DNA of 64,000 nucleotides from Hymenopus coronatus. Its lineage: Eukaryota > Arthropoda > Insecta > Mantodea > Hymenopodidae. The notes beneath the pieces were generated by a model. The model was not told the DNA's origin and did not search any database. It worked only from the letters and a program-made list of their open reading frames with translations. Both the position numbers and the translations under genes were made by a program. Below, in pieces: positions 1-11,125 of the stretch; within the stretch, counting starts at the first letter, position 1, and each line of letters starts with the position of its first letter. The stretch is taken from the NCBI GenBank assembly GCA_030762935.1, contig CM060898.1, forward strand, positions 97,694,781 to 97,758,780. Reading direction: 5' to 3'.

Positions 1-513
1 CATAACAAAGTTTTTGAAAATGATATTGCTCTCAAAATAGCTTTACTTAATTTGTTACAAATGTCGTACATTAAACATACTTACAAGGCAAAAAAATGAA
101 TATCTTGAGTTTTCTGAGAATAGATCGTTTATTCTGGATGAGTTTTGCAAAATTTATAAACCGTAAGAGAGAGAAAATAATTATTACACTAAAATTTAGA
201 CCTTATTATAACACATAATGTACTTAGTTTTAGTTGTAGAAATGACCGTTTTCCAGATATTCCTTGTTATTGGTTTCAGTTTTAAACTAGGTAACTTTTC
301 TCAAACGAGGTTTTGCAATAAGAACCGAACCTCAATTGTTCCACATAGCGACCACCTTTCAAAGATTTAACTATCGCTTTAGTCAATGTATTTACTTACC
401 AATTCTGCTAATATTTATCTCGATTAGCACGACTACATAGAAGAATAATCTTTCGTATGAATATTTGGTATTTGTAATAGCTAGTGAAAGTTATGTGAAT
501 GCAACAAATCAGA
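1..513 (-). mobile_element. HLE copy, cut by window edge
   Basis: This is the non-hairpin part of an HLE copy on the minus strand. It ends at 513 with the family terminus in reverse (GAAAGTTATGTGAATG then CAACAAATCAGA) followed by a T run. Internal landmarks shared with other copies are the 'ttctgagaatag...ttattctggatga' block near 110-145 and 'aaaccgtaagaga' near 160. The hairpin and microsatellite side lies outside the window. Confidence 0.75.
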
Positions 514-861
514 TTTTTCAGCTCATGGTTTCATTATACGTTTTATAGTAAAGTTAAAGCTTCTTTCCCTACAATTTGTTAATGCAACACAGATCACATA
601 TTCAATGCACTTGGTTTTCGCGAAATGGAACGTTATTGTCTACATGTGGCTCCCTCTGGGTGACGCACGCAGATGTACATCAGCAAAGTACAATACTATA
701 TACATACATTTCCTTGAGCTCTCACATGACGTTGTTGGATAAGAACAGAGTTTTCATATATTTTCACAGTGGTACCTTAAATTATACGAGATGCTCATTG
801 CGGCATTGTTACTTTCCCTAGTGCGTATGTGCACACGATTATACATACTAGCTAAATAACG
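514..861. other. Unassigned AT-rich spacer
   Basis: I see no repeat landmark, RNA or convincing coding region here. The one short open frame (576-821) has no recognisable motif and is probably chance. Confidence 0.5.
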
Positions 862-945
862 TATTATATTCCACCCAAAAATTTTATGTCAAGATTTCAC
901 CGGAAATATACGATCCACCGAGTCAAAAAAACAAAAAACACATTT
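862..945 (-). mobile_element. HLE hairpin-side fragment
   Basis: The fragment holds the block that follows the hairpin in minus-strand copies ('ttccacccaaaaattt' and 'tttcaccggaaatata'). It stops where the next copy's hairpin starts at 948, so one copy was probably cut by insertion or rearrangement at an A/T run. Confidence 0.6.
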
Positions 946-947
946 TT

Positions 948-1709
948 ACTTTCTCTACACGTACTATGCACATAGTGTATGGAGAAAGTACCTACTGTAT
1001 CGCAACCAAAAATTCGATTTCGAGATCTTACCGGAAAAATCACGTTTTGGGACCCTCTGATTTAAAAAAAATAGAAAAATGTCCGTGCGTGTGAATGACT
1101 ATGCGCAACGTAGCTCAAAAACTAAAAAACTGTTAAACACCAGACTTTATATTTAAGTTCAGTATCTTCCAAGAATGCGACACGAAGATTTTCAAGAACG
1201 CTTCCCATCCCCAACTACCCCTTACATGGAAAAAGTTCGAAAAAGTTTTCACAAAAATGGCTCTAACGATTTTGATAAAATTTCTTCTATTTAAGATGTT
1301 TGTATGGCAAATAAAATGTTTATCTTGAACATTCTGGGAATAGCTTCTGAAGACCCCTTTATTCTGGATGATTTTTTCTGAATTTTCTGTAATTGGTAAA
1401 TCGTAAGACATAGACAAAGTTTTACTACATAAAACCTGTATCTCGTTAAACACACAATTTATGTCATGTTCATCTGTTTTATGTAGTTGAAAGTTTTCAA
1501 CTTCTTCCTTTTCTTGGTTTCAGTTTTAAAATACTTCTCTCATACGGGAACATGTCAACTGGCCACGCAAAGAAACACATTTCAATCCCATAGCAACCAC
1601 ATTTTAAAAGGTTTGACAGTCGGTTTAGCGTAGTCTTTCCCTTATTTCCCCTTCTACTTATAAGGAATTAAGTAATAAGACTGTTTCTGCTAATGTTTAT
1701 TTCGATTAG
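948..1709 (-). mobile_element. HLE copy lacking its TCTGATG terminus
   Basis: It begins with the hairpin (ACTTTCTCTACACG...GTGTATGGAGAAAGT), followed by the conserved 'aaaaattcgat' and 'ctcaaaaactaaaaa' blocks, 'gatgcgacacgaagat', 'ctattctggatga'-like and 'tagcaaccac' blocks in family order. The last ~100 bp are missing, because the sequence passes at about 1709 into the CG/TG microsatellite of another copy. Confidence 0.7.
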
Positions 1710-2380
1710 CGCGCGCGCGTGTGTGTCTAGGGCAGCATAGCTTAAAAATGTAAAGTCCGTTTAAGTTTAGTATCTTTTAGGGATGCACACGAGAATTTTA
1801 AAGAAAATCCTCCCTCTCCCAGCTACCCCATACATGGAGCATTTTTCGAAATGCTCGAAATGCATTTTTCGAAAATGGCACGACAGCTCACGGGGAACCT
1901 TGGCCAACCGCCCGGCCGCTGCGTCCCCCATCTCGGTCCACTACAGACGTCGTGGATGGGGTGCAGTATTGGAGGGTGAGACGTGGTCAGCGCCTCAAGC
2001 CCCCCCCCCGGCCGGTTAATACAGTCCTCATGACCTGGAGCCGCTACTTCTCCATCAAGTAGCTCCTCAATTGGCCCCTCCCAGGGACCTTACGAGGCTG
2101 AGTGCACCCCGGGTCTGGTCTCCCAGCGGGGGAAAAATCCCCACGCCGGTACTGGGGATCGAACTCAGGTCTCCCGCTTGGAGACGACCAAAATACTGTA
2201 ACGATTTTGATTAAAATATAGCGTATTAAAGATATTTACATGAGAAATAGAATGTATATCTTGAATTTTCTGGGAATGGCCTCTGAAGATCTCTTCATTC
2301 TGGATGAATGTTGCTTACTTTTGCATAACTGGTAAACCATAAGAAATACTCAAAAATAACAAGGACATATCTGTAGGATT
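1710..2380 (-). mobile_element. HLE copy without hairpin, interrupted by SINE-A
   Basis: It starts in the microsatellite (cgcgcgcgtgtgtgtgt near 1710), then follows the family order: 'ggcagcatagctt', 'agggatgcacacgag', 'ctaccccatacatgga'. After the SINE at 1880-2192 it resumes with 'gtaacgattttgattaaaat' and runs to 'aaaccataagaaata'. Both flanks of the SINE are adjacent in other copies, which shows the SINE arrived later. Confidence 0.7.
1880..2192 (-). mobile_element. SINE-A, tRNA-derived, minus strand
   Basis: This is a GC-rich island in AT-rich DNA. Read on the minus strand it carries a polymerase III B-box-like block (GAGTTCGATCCCC) near its 5' end, then 'ctgggagacc', 'ggggtgcactcagcctcgt' and 'gcagcggccggg'. 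The same blocks in the same order occur on the plus strand at 34043-34372, so the two copies define a family. There is a C run at about 1999-2009. The open frame 1783-2019 spans the HLE/SINE boundary and is not a gene. Confidence 0.75.
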
Positions 2381-3259
2381 AACACAGTAGAAAATTGTAA
2401 TCCAAAGTAAACTGCTATGTTATATAATCCATCAGCCACGTTCATTGGCCGTTTAATATTGGGATAATTACAAAATGATTAGGTTCATAACTGAATAAAT
2501 TGCTTCATTATTTTATCAATTCAAAAGTTGCTCCGTTAATATTAACTTCCTGCATATTAACCAATAATTATTTTATAATGAGCAATTCTATGCAAGAATA
2601 AAACTTGAGTTAGGCAATAAACTATAGATTCAATTAAATATATTGATCTAGATTGAAGAGGTACTTGTACTTAGCGCAAAGTACGTACGTGCGTACGTTT
2701 CATCCTCAAGACACTTTCTGGTGAAACCTCGGTGTCAAATTTTTGTTAAAATGCATTATCTATTATGAACTAGACACGTAGTATAGTAAAAATAAAAATA
2801 AATGTACATTTAATAGTTCGTGTGAGGTGGAGCGATTTTTTTGAAAGCCTTCGTGATACTTCATTTATAAGCCAAGTATTTAACTGGTTTTGTGTTTTTA
2901 AGTTTTGCTAACAATATTTTGAGTTCACAAACACACATCACGCACGCACAAACATATAAACACAGTTTGATTTTTCTGGATTTAGGAAACCTTAACATTT
3001 ATTTTATGCATTATTTCTTCTGCTTATAAGTAACCAAAATGAGTAAAATGGCTGCCTCGAGATCTGGTTTATAACCAAGGTTTGTCAATTTCAGTTAGAA
3101 TTGCGGCTTCAATCCCAATCGTATGGGTCTCTGTGATGCGATTACGTTTCTCATCTATTTGAGGACACAATGTTCGAAACCGCATCAAAGAGAAGAGAAA
3201 TTCTGTTTATCATGATAAAAGTGATCTTCTATAGTATTAAAGCTGGAGCTTTTATCTTT
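2381..3259. other. Spacer with two HLE scraps
   Basis: Mostly unassigned AT-rich DNA. 2718-2750 resembles the hairpin-side end of a forward HLE ('ctggtgaaacctcggtgtcaaattttt'-like). 2820-2975 resembles the degraded segment before and through the CA-rich part of a forward HLE. No coding signal is seen. Confidence 0.45.
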
Positions 3260-3998
3260 ACTTTCTCTATTTAGTACATGATACTAAAGTATTGCACTCC
3301 AATCAACCAAAAATTCGATACCGAGATTCCACTGGAAATACACGTTTTAGGGTCACCTGTATACAAAAAAGTATTTTCAGAAAAAGGTCCACGTGTGTAT
3401 GTTCGTGTGTCTGTGAACATAACTCAAAAACGAGAAGTCTGTAAAATACCAAAGTTGGTATTTTAGTTCTTTCTTTCCAGGGATGCGACAGGAAGACTTT
3501 GAGAAAAATCCCCCACCCCAAGTTATCCTTTACATAAAAAAATTTGACTAGTTTGATTTTCTCAAAAATGGCTAACGATTTTGATTAAAATACCGTATAT
3601 TAAAGGTATTTATATAGCAAATAAAATGTATATCTTGAACTTTCTGGGAATAGCCTCTAAAGACCCATTTATTTTGAATGAATTTTGCGTAAGTGGTAAA
3701 CCGTAAGAGATAGATAAAAATTTATTTCACATAAAATGTAGATCACGTTAAAACACACAATTTGTCATATACGCTTTCTTCGGGTTATTTTTTTTTTTAT
3801 TTATTTAGATACTCCTTGCTATTTATTTCAGATGTAAAATAGGCAACCTGCGTTTAAAAGATTTGACTATCGTTTTAGCCTAGCTTTCCTTACTTACAAG
3901 TAAGCAAGTAATTAAGGCAATTTCCTCTAACGTTGTTCTGGATTGTCATAAAGTAGACAGAAAATGTAGAGAAAGTCATGTGAATGGAACACATCAGA
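3260..3998 (-). mobile_element. HLE copy, both ends present
   Basis: It starts ACTTTCTCTATTTAG at the hairpin, which is degenerate here, and ends GTAGAGAAAGTCATGTGAAT then GGAACACATCAGA at 3998. At 739 bp it is shorter than the best copies, and the GT microsatellite is reduced to a few repeats near 3395-3410. It is flanked by T runs like most copies. Open frames inside are chance. Confidence 0.8.
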
Positions 3999-4003
3999 TT
4001 TTT

Positions 4004-4656
4004 AGAAAAAAAGTCCGTTTGTGTCCGTGAACAGGATAACTCAAAAACGAAAAGTCTATAAAATCCCAAACTTGGACTTCTGACAGCTAGGCATCGCTTG
4101 GGTGGTGTCAGTTCTAAACATGGCAAGGATAAGCAGACTACGAAAAACGAAAAAACAATCTCCCAAGATTGTGGCACGAAGATGCTAAAGAAAGATTCCA
4201 ACCGGCACACTACCCTTTATAGAAAACGTTTCGAAAATGTTTGGTTTTTAAAAAAATGACTACTACAATTTTGAATAAATTACCGTATATTAAAGATATT
4301 TATATGACAAAGTGCACATGTTGATTTTTCTGGGAATATTATCTGAAGAACTCTTCTTTCTGGATACTTTTTTTATAACTGTTAAACCGTAAAATATACA
4401 CAAAATTTACTTCACCAAACTCTAGTAAACAGACAATTTAAGCAATACAATTTTTTCGTGGATTTGGCAATTTCCGAGATATATCTTTTTATTGGCTTCA
4501 GTTTTAAAATACTTAAAACTTATCTCATACGGAAATTTGTCAACTCCTGGCTAATGTTTGTATCGATTATCATGAAGTAAATAGATGAATAAAATTTTTA
4601 ACAATAATTTGTCACAGAGATTTAGAAAAGTAACATGAATGGAACACACAAGAAAT
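4004..4656 (-). mobile_element. HLE copy lacking hairpin
   Basis: It starts in the 'aagtccgtttgtgtccgtga' block that follows the hairpin region and ends with a recognisable but decayed terminus ('aacatgaatggaacacacaaga'). A stretch at about 4075-4150 does not match other copies and may be a small insertion. It is abutted directly to the copy ending at 3998. Confidence 0.65.
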
Positions 4657-4894
4657 GTTGTACAGGCATAACTAGTAACAAAAGGAGTATTCATACCAAG
4701 ATTCATTCAAATATGTCTTAATTTTGGATGCATTACTTTATTCGATTTAAATAGCTAAAATAGAAAGTATCTTCTCCCACAGATATTGAACTACGTGCAT
4801 CATTTTCTTAAATTACACTCTTTAATACCTTTTAACACCTTTATTGATTTAATTTGTCCTGAAGTGGACAGTGATCTTTGTTTTAAATGTTATA

Positions 4895-5280
4895 TCACGA
4901 AGTAGAAAAAAAAAAAACAGTGCATGGTTCACTTATTATTTTCTTAAGCTAATCTGTGACCAATATCAAAGTTTCAACCATACATTTTATTAAATATATT
5001 TTGTACTATTTTGTGAAAATAGGCACACTTCTAGCTATATTTTTATGGGAAAACGAGTTTAAATATGGAAAAATAGCCAAAAAAAAAATTAATCTGTGAA
5101 AAAATCCTTTGAAGTTTGTCATAAAGAGTTACTTAACCAGCGAAACACTAATGACCTCCAAAACATTATATCCGTTCTAGGATAATAATTTATAGTACAT
5201 TTTTTTACATCAAAGTCCAAAAACGACATTTTTTTACGAAAATCGCTATAAAGCGCTCAATCTATAGCACGGTATGGGAA
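4895..5280. repeat. Diverged repeat X, copy 1
   Basis: By eye this aligns end to end with 41620-42030, e.g. 'aatctgtgaccaatatca' with 'actatgactaatatca', 'aaatatggaaaaata' with 'aaatatgggaaaata', 'tatccgttctagga' with 'catccgtcctagga', and 'aaaatcgct' near the end. There is no open frame. The family is unrecognised; it could be a MITE interior or part of a larger decayed transposon. Confidence 0.55.
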
Positions 5281-5374
5281 TTTAACCAAACCAGAACCGT
5301 AGAGAGTAAAATATAGTGTGGTAATGCTCCAAGGTACAGCATTTAGCTCCAGTTTTGTGCAACTGAAAAACAAA

Positions 5375-6083
5375 TCTGATGAGTTCCATTCAGATGACTT
5401 TCTCTACATCTCTGCAACAAATTGTTGTTAAATAGCTTATGCTTCTATTTACATCATGCTAAGTGAGGAAAAATTAGCAGAAATGGAGTTATTACTTGCT
5501 TCCTTGTAAGTAGAAGCGAAAAAAGGGAGTACCATAGGTTAAAGTGACAGTCAAAAGTTGGTTGCTATGTAACTGAAGTTTCTTTGTTTGTATGCACAGG
5601 AGTTGACAACTTCCTGTATGAAAAAAGTAAATGCTTTTCAAGGCTGAAACCAAAAAACAAGTAAAACCTAAAAAACGATAAACTACACGAAAAAAATGTA
5701 TATAACACAGATTGTGTGTTTTAATATGCTCTACATGTCTTGTTTGGTAAGTTTTTGTCTATCTCTTACGGTTTACCAGTTACACAAAATTCCGTCAAAT
5801 TTGTCCAGAATAAAGTAGTCCTCAGAGGCTATATCCAGAAAATTCAAGATATACATATTATTTTTCAGGTATATGTCTTTAATATATCATATTTTGATCA
5901 AAATCGTTAGTCATTTTTTAGAAAATCAAAATTTTCGAAAATTTTTCCATGTGAGGGGTAGTTGGGGGTGGGGGGATTTTCTTGAAAATCTTCGTGTCGC
6001 ATCCTTGGAAGATACTGAAATTAAATACCAAGCTTGGTATTTAACGTTCTCTTCGTTTTTCAGCTATGCTGCCCACAGACACG

Positions 6084-6133
<50 letters not shown>

Positions 6134-6270
6134 CATTTTTCTAAAAGTGCTTTTTTTGTGTTCAGGTGATCTCAAAACATGTATTTCCGGTGAAATCTTG
6201 GTATCGAATTTTTGGGTCCAATGCAATACCTTCTCTATGCACTATGTATATATTACGTATAGAGAAAGTA
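5375..6270 (+). mobile_element. HLE, near-complete reference copy (forward)
   Basis: This 896-bp copy shows every family landmark in order. The start is TCTGATGAGTTCCATTCAG, then ACTTTCTCTACATCTCTGCA, the 'attacttgcttccttgtaag' block, 'gtttaccagtta', a (CA)n tract at 6085-6130, 'atttccggtgaaatcttggt', and a terminal palindrome around 6231-6270 ending TAGAGAAAGTA. The subterminal ACTTTCTCTA near the start is the inverted complement of the last hairpin arm. Short inverted subterminal repeats, a 3' hairpin and an internal microsatellite without a clear target duplication fit the known layout of Helentron-associated elements (HINE/DINE-1 type). That class is inference; an unclassified MITE is the alternative. 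It has no protein-coding capacity, so mobilisation would need a partner elsewhere. Confidence 0.8.
6085..6130. repeat. (CA)n microsatellite inside HLE
   Basis: About 20 CA units. The same position in other HLE copies carries CA/GT tracts of very different length, so the tract is part of the element. Histidine/threonine-rich or cysteine/valine-rich open frames over it are artefacts. Confidence 0.95.
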
Positions 6271-6324
6271 ATAAATAATTGCTAACGGGTATCCAGTAGA
6301 GGAGTGATAAAGCCTTTCACAACT

Positions 6325-6540
6325 AAAGAAGGCTTATTCCTACGGAACGATGTGGTTCGGTGGTAACGGTTTCAATTTCCGAAGACCGCTTACTCTGACC
6401 CATGTTTTTTTTTTTTTCCGGGGTTTCCCTAGATAGTCAGACGAAAGCCGAAATTTCCTACTCCTCCATATTGTACCCTTAATCATTTCATTCATCCTTC
6501 ACCATGTTGGTGTGCGTTAGGGCTAGAAGGATCGGTAATT
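6325..6540 (+). mobile_element. Probable SINE remnant
   Basis: A box-A-like 'tgtggttcggtggtaacggt' is followed by a T run and 'ggggtttccctagatagtcagacgaa', a block resembling the body that follows the tRNA head in several insect SINEs. The B box is not clear. No second copy exists in the window to define its edges. Confidence 0.4.
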
Positions 6541-6905
6541 CATTGCAGTGTGGCAAGGAAAAATGATACTTTCTGTGGAAATTCCCCCCTTGGCCAACGG
6601 CTAGTGCTGAGATACGCCTACCGTCGCCCCCTTGTGGAAAGGGCGTTGGAACTTCCTAGGCTGGAAATGGGTCGCCGGTCTTTTGGTCCAACTGCCGATT
6701 GTTTCTCAATCTGGAAACTATAGCAACCCTATCATTCTGTGCCGTCACTCCTGGTTCCGGCCGCCCAGTGCCTCGTCTCTGCTCGTCCCTTCTTCCCGGG
6801 GAGCCTCCTACGTAAGGCGTAGGTACAATATTGGCACTGGATCGATACCGAGTCCCCTCCGAGAACGTTCTACTCCTATGACTTTTAAGCTTTTCCTTTA
6901 TAGGT
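6541..6905. other. GC-richer unassigned segment
   Basis: Clearly less AT-rich than its surroundings, with an open frame of 91 codons (6632-6907) that shows no recognisable domain. It may be the continuation of the SINE-like repeat at 6325 or another degraded mobile element. I do not call it a gene. Confidence 0.35.
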
Positions 6906-7189
6906 AAATATCCTTTAAATGAATAGAATCAGTGAAATGATAATTAAATAAATAAGTCGTGATCCATGGATCTTAAAGTTGATCGGCATTCGTCCTCTCG
7001 AAATTACGGAAAACCACGGGAAAGAAAACCTTAAAAGGATAACTCACTCTAACCGAGCTTCAAACACGGAATCTCTTGAATGTGAGGTGGAGGCGGGTTT
7101 TATACTTCAGATGTGTTTTCTACTTCAGAGTCCATGTAACTGTTCATAGTATCAAACGTTTAATTACTCCACAACATCTGCAAATACTT

Positions 7190-7565
7190 GATTTAACAAC
7201 TATTATAGCACACTTTTATCTTCTCCAAGTGTCCTCTCCATACTGTCTAGTGGAGTCGGGACTTACCAGTTGCTATAATATCCTAGAGGAACTGAAACCT
7301 TGCTAGTGTATAATAGCTGAAGTTTGTATCAACACTTACATTGGTATGCCCAATAAAAGAATGCTTACTTTGGAGATGATTTAACAACTATTATAGCACA
7401 CTTTTATCTTCTCCAAGTGTCCTCTCCATACTGTCTAGTGGAGTCGGGACTTACCAGTTGCTATAATATCCTAGAGGAACTGAAACCTTACTAGTGTATA
7501 ATAGCTGAAGTTTGTATCAACACTTACATTGGTATGCCCAATAAAAGAATGCTTACTTTGGAGAT
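7190..7565. repeat. 188-bp direct tandem duplication
   Basis: Two adjacent units, 7190-7377 and 7378-7565, both start GATTTAACAACTATTATAGC and end 'cttactttggagat'. I see one difference by eye (ctTGCtagtg against ctTACtagtg). The near identity implies a recent duplication. The unit has no recognised content. Confidence 0.92.
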
Positions 7566-9369
7566 AAATTAAGAGTTACTGAGGCTCAAACCTTCCTTAC
7601 ATTTTTACTGTAAATTTTGGATTTTTTGAGGAAACTCTTTAGTAGCGAAAATAATTTCTTTTATAATGCTTCTTTAAGGTATTAGGAAAGAAAGGTTATA
7701 AATACTTTTCCATAATTTTACAACGTTATACCGTTTACTCTTCACCAAATTATGTTCGTCGTTTTCACACGACTGTAAATTTTCTAGCATTCTTTTCTTT
7801 TTCAATATCGTTGGTTTATAGCTTTTACATTCTACTGCGTTTTAGCCAGTTTTAAAGAAGATCAAAAGGTACACTACCTTCTATACGAATGCGTTATTAA
7901 TGTGCGTTATTAATCCGGCGTAAGATCTTCAAGATTATATTTATAAGTGGTAAAAAGTTGGAGAGTAAATAATTATGAAATTCTGTAAAAACTACGTGGT
8001 TAGTTTGTACGCTTTAAAACATTTTTAATATTATAAGCACAAAGATTTAGCACAGTTAAAAATAATTACTACTATTAATTATTATGTTGCTATTACTATT
8101 GTTTTAAATAAATCTATATTCATTTCATTACTTGAAAAGTTTTCAAATATTTCCAGCTCTTTTAAAAACTTGGAAAAACTTGCTCAACGTATTTATTTAA
8201 TTTTGAAATATGAAAATGAAATGAAAAGTTTTGGAACTGTTTCCAAGTGGTGAAGCTTAATTATTTTATTAGCAGTTTGGAACATACAGCTATGCAAGTC
8301 AACTTTTCAAGCATTAAGAAGTCATAATCATAGATCATGGATTTAACTTGAGTCTGTTTTCCACTCGAAGTCAGGAGTTTGAGTGACCTGCCTCACCCTC
8401 TCTAAACCTTCATTCCTACTGGAATTTGGTATAAGCCAGGTTTTGCTTCAGCTTCCCCTAATTAAAGAAATCTATTTATTCGTAATTTGGGTGCGGAAAA
8501 TCTACCTGTCGGGATAGGTTGGTCTAGAAGGTAAAAATCGCGGAATTGTATAACTGTAGTCCAATCAATAATTTGTACTACTATAATGTTTTTCAAATAG
8601 GAAAAGTTCTACGCTGCAGTGTTATCGTGCTCTGCGTTGCCAGGTCCTTACCTCCACTTTTTTCACATTTCCCTCTCACTCGCACACTGAGCATACAAAG
8701 CTGCCTGGCAACAATGTTTATTAATGTATATTATGAAAACTAATAATTCAGCTAAAAATTTGCGGTTTTTACGGTTCTGCTACGAATATTACTCCCTGTC
8801 TTCTTCTTGAATTAAGTTTTACAAAATTTGAATATCTTGTGTTAGCACAAGTAGTATTTATGAGAGACGGAATCTCTTAGCGCGTTACTCCCCCGCTAAG
8901 TGGGAATGCAATATGTCAACACAGTAGCACTCCTACTGGCTACCGGTCTGGTGACCTTCAAGGCCAGACCTCATCCTATTTGAAAGTCATTGTAGTATGT
9001 GCGCACGTTTTCTTTGGCGCTCGGCTCCCTAGCTTTCATTCGGCATGTTTCGCGCAATTCCGGAAGCGGAGCAGAGCAACAACATTAACATGAAGTATAG
9101 TACACCTGACATCTGGTGGCTTCAATACTAAGATTTCGTTCTGTCTACAAATCCCAGAGTTCACACACATGCATATACGCTGTGTTTCGTTTAATAATTC
9201 TGCTAGTTTATAGTAAATTAGATTCACCATAATGGTTGATGATCTCAAAGAAACAAACTTTCTTTGGTTGACAGCACTGCGTAAAGGCAGGCGAACGAGC
9301 GAGCTCTTCTCCCCCCCCCCCCCGACCCTTGCTTCCCCGTAAAGCTAAAGCCCATGAAAAGGCGTGCGA

Positions 9370-9480
9370 ATAGTGCTATTGACATCAGTCTGGCAGAATA
9401 GTTAGACCGTTCCCTTCCGCCTAGACAAGGACCAATCCCAGGTGAACGTATATGGATTTGTGGTACACGAAGCGGCCGGG
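9370..9480 (+). mobile_element. Possible tRNA-like SINE head
   Basis: 'ggcagaatagttagaccgtt' resembles a box A with its flanks, and 'ggaccaatccc' about 40 bases later resembles a weak box B. The block 'ggatttgtggtac' that follows also occurs near 17250 after another tRNA-like head ('ggatttgtgggtacc'). Degenerate, so tentative. Confidence 0.3.
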
Positions 9481-10336
9481 TACTAAGCTTTCACTGCCGA
9501 TTATTTCATCACTTGCGCAACCATCACCTTCCCATCATCCATTTTTCATATATTTCAATTAATCTAATTCCTCACATTCATGTATTGGGCTGACACGTCA
9601 TCCCTTGAAATTCTACCTGATCCAAGGTCGTCTGCTCAACAGGCACCTGAATCCAGGCATTAACCTGTAAGTCCTAGGGATGAAATTTCTCCCTATGGGG
9701 AGGGTAAGTTGAAGAACAAGCAGAGAAGTTTCCACACCATTGGTTTGTAGCTACAAAAGCTTGAAATAAGAGTTCCGGAAGGTGACAATACCACTTGACC
9801 CAACTGCCCCGTGTTGAGCGTGCAGATATCTCTTCATCTGTGAAAAATTGTAGATATCAACGAGGCAAGGTGTGTAAAGCGCAGGTCTCTTACCAGTTCT
9901 TCGGGGCTGTTTGGACCACCTAGTATTGACAGCATTTCATCACCTGCTATTATACAGAATGCAATATTAAAACACCTGCACACCTCTAATACCAAGCTCC
10001 TTTGTGGACATTCTAACACAAGAAATTCTGTGGGTAGATGGCATACGTATACATTCCAGACCGAACAAAAGTGTATCTTCAAAGAGCAGCCAAGTTTCCA
10101 AAATCCATTCTCCTTTGTAACATGCTTCTGTTCATAATGTTCCAGAGAAGGCTCACAAACCTAGAACTGCTAGAAATCACTGTGTAAGGGCAGTTGCACA
10201 GTTTAAGCCTTAACCGAAGTCTTAGTAAGCTACGGAAGCCATTTTAGCAAGTTTGTGCTTTGCGAATTTCACAATAGCCATGCTCGGCTTTACTGGGAGT
10301 TGAACAGCTCCACGGAACTGAAAAACTGGTAACGCT

Positions 10337-10348
10337 TGCGCATGCGCA
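10337..10348. promoter_or_regulatory. Perfect 12-bp palindrome TGCGCATGCGCA
   Basis: This matches the known consensus for NRF-1/Erect-wing type transcription factors. It stands alone, with no gene or promoter recognised beside it, so a chance match is quite possible. Confidence 0.25.
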
Positions 10349-10469
10349 TTGAGCAAATTCCTATTGTTCCTAATACAACTTTTTGTAGATTATACGGAAA
10401 CAAAAGTTAAACTATGACGTGTTTCATTCACTTAAGTTCTTCTACCCATTCTTCAAACATTATTTTTAC

Positions 10470-11125
10470 AAAAATTAGTCTTGTGTCCGCTTCGTGCTAG
10501 TCGAGATAAATGTCAGCAAAATGGTCGTATTATCATTTCCTTGTATGTATAAGGTAGACATTCGGTTGTCTTTGCATGACCAGGAAAAGAGGACGAGTTC
10601 CTATTTGAGAAAATTATTAAGTACGGAACATTTAGATCAATACCAAGAAATACCTCGAGAAAAAATGAGTGGTTAACGAGATCTATATTTTATGCAGTAG
10701 GAAATTGCATAATTCTTAAGGTTTAATAGCTATTAAAACGTCATGCAGAATGAAGAGAACTTCAGAAGTTATTCCCAGATAATTTAATATATACATATAA
10801 TGTATCATAAATAAAAATATTTTAAATCACATTGCATTTTAATCAAAATCGTTAGCCATTTTTTATAAAATAAAAATCTTCTAAACTTGTTTCAGGTAAG
10901 AGGTAGTTTGGGGAAGATATTCTTTTAAATCGTTTTGCCGCATCCTTGAAAGATATTGAATTTAAATATAAGATGGTGGTTAAGGCAATCGTTTTTGAGT
11001 TTTATTTTTTGTGCATTCAGGGGATCTCATATTATTTCCAGTGGAATCTGAATATTGAATTTTTGTGAGGATTACAGTATTTTCATTACATACTATATAC
11101 ATAATAAAGAAATTTAAAAATATGG
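10470..11125 (+). mobile_element. Old, degraded HLE copy (forward)
   Basis: Family blocks are present in forward order: 'cgtgctagtcgagataaatg', 'attcccagataattt', 'aatcaaaatcgttagccatt', 'ccgcatccttgaaagatatt', 'gtggaatctgaatattgaat', then a decayed hairpin near 11080-11120. The extreme TCTGATG start and the microsatellite are lost. Divergence is clearly greater than in the neighbouring copies. Confidence 0.65.

Larger units (their letters stand above)
7566..10469. other. Long unassigned region
   Basis: About 2.9 kb in which I recognise no gene and no HLE copy. It contains a C run near 9310-9322, a weak tRNA-like segment (9370-9480) and a 12-bp palindrome at 10337. Short open frames (8546-8743, 9036-9248, 9834-10082) lack motifs and support from any repeat family. 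Confidence 0.45.

Noticed and set aside
6041..6278. Open frames rich in His/Thr or Cys/Val over CA/GT tracts (also 34291-34593, 44552-44842, 60037-60490)
   Set aside because: They are translations of HLE microsatellites and differ between copies in frame and length.
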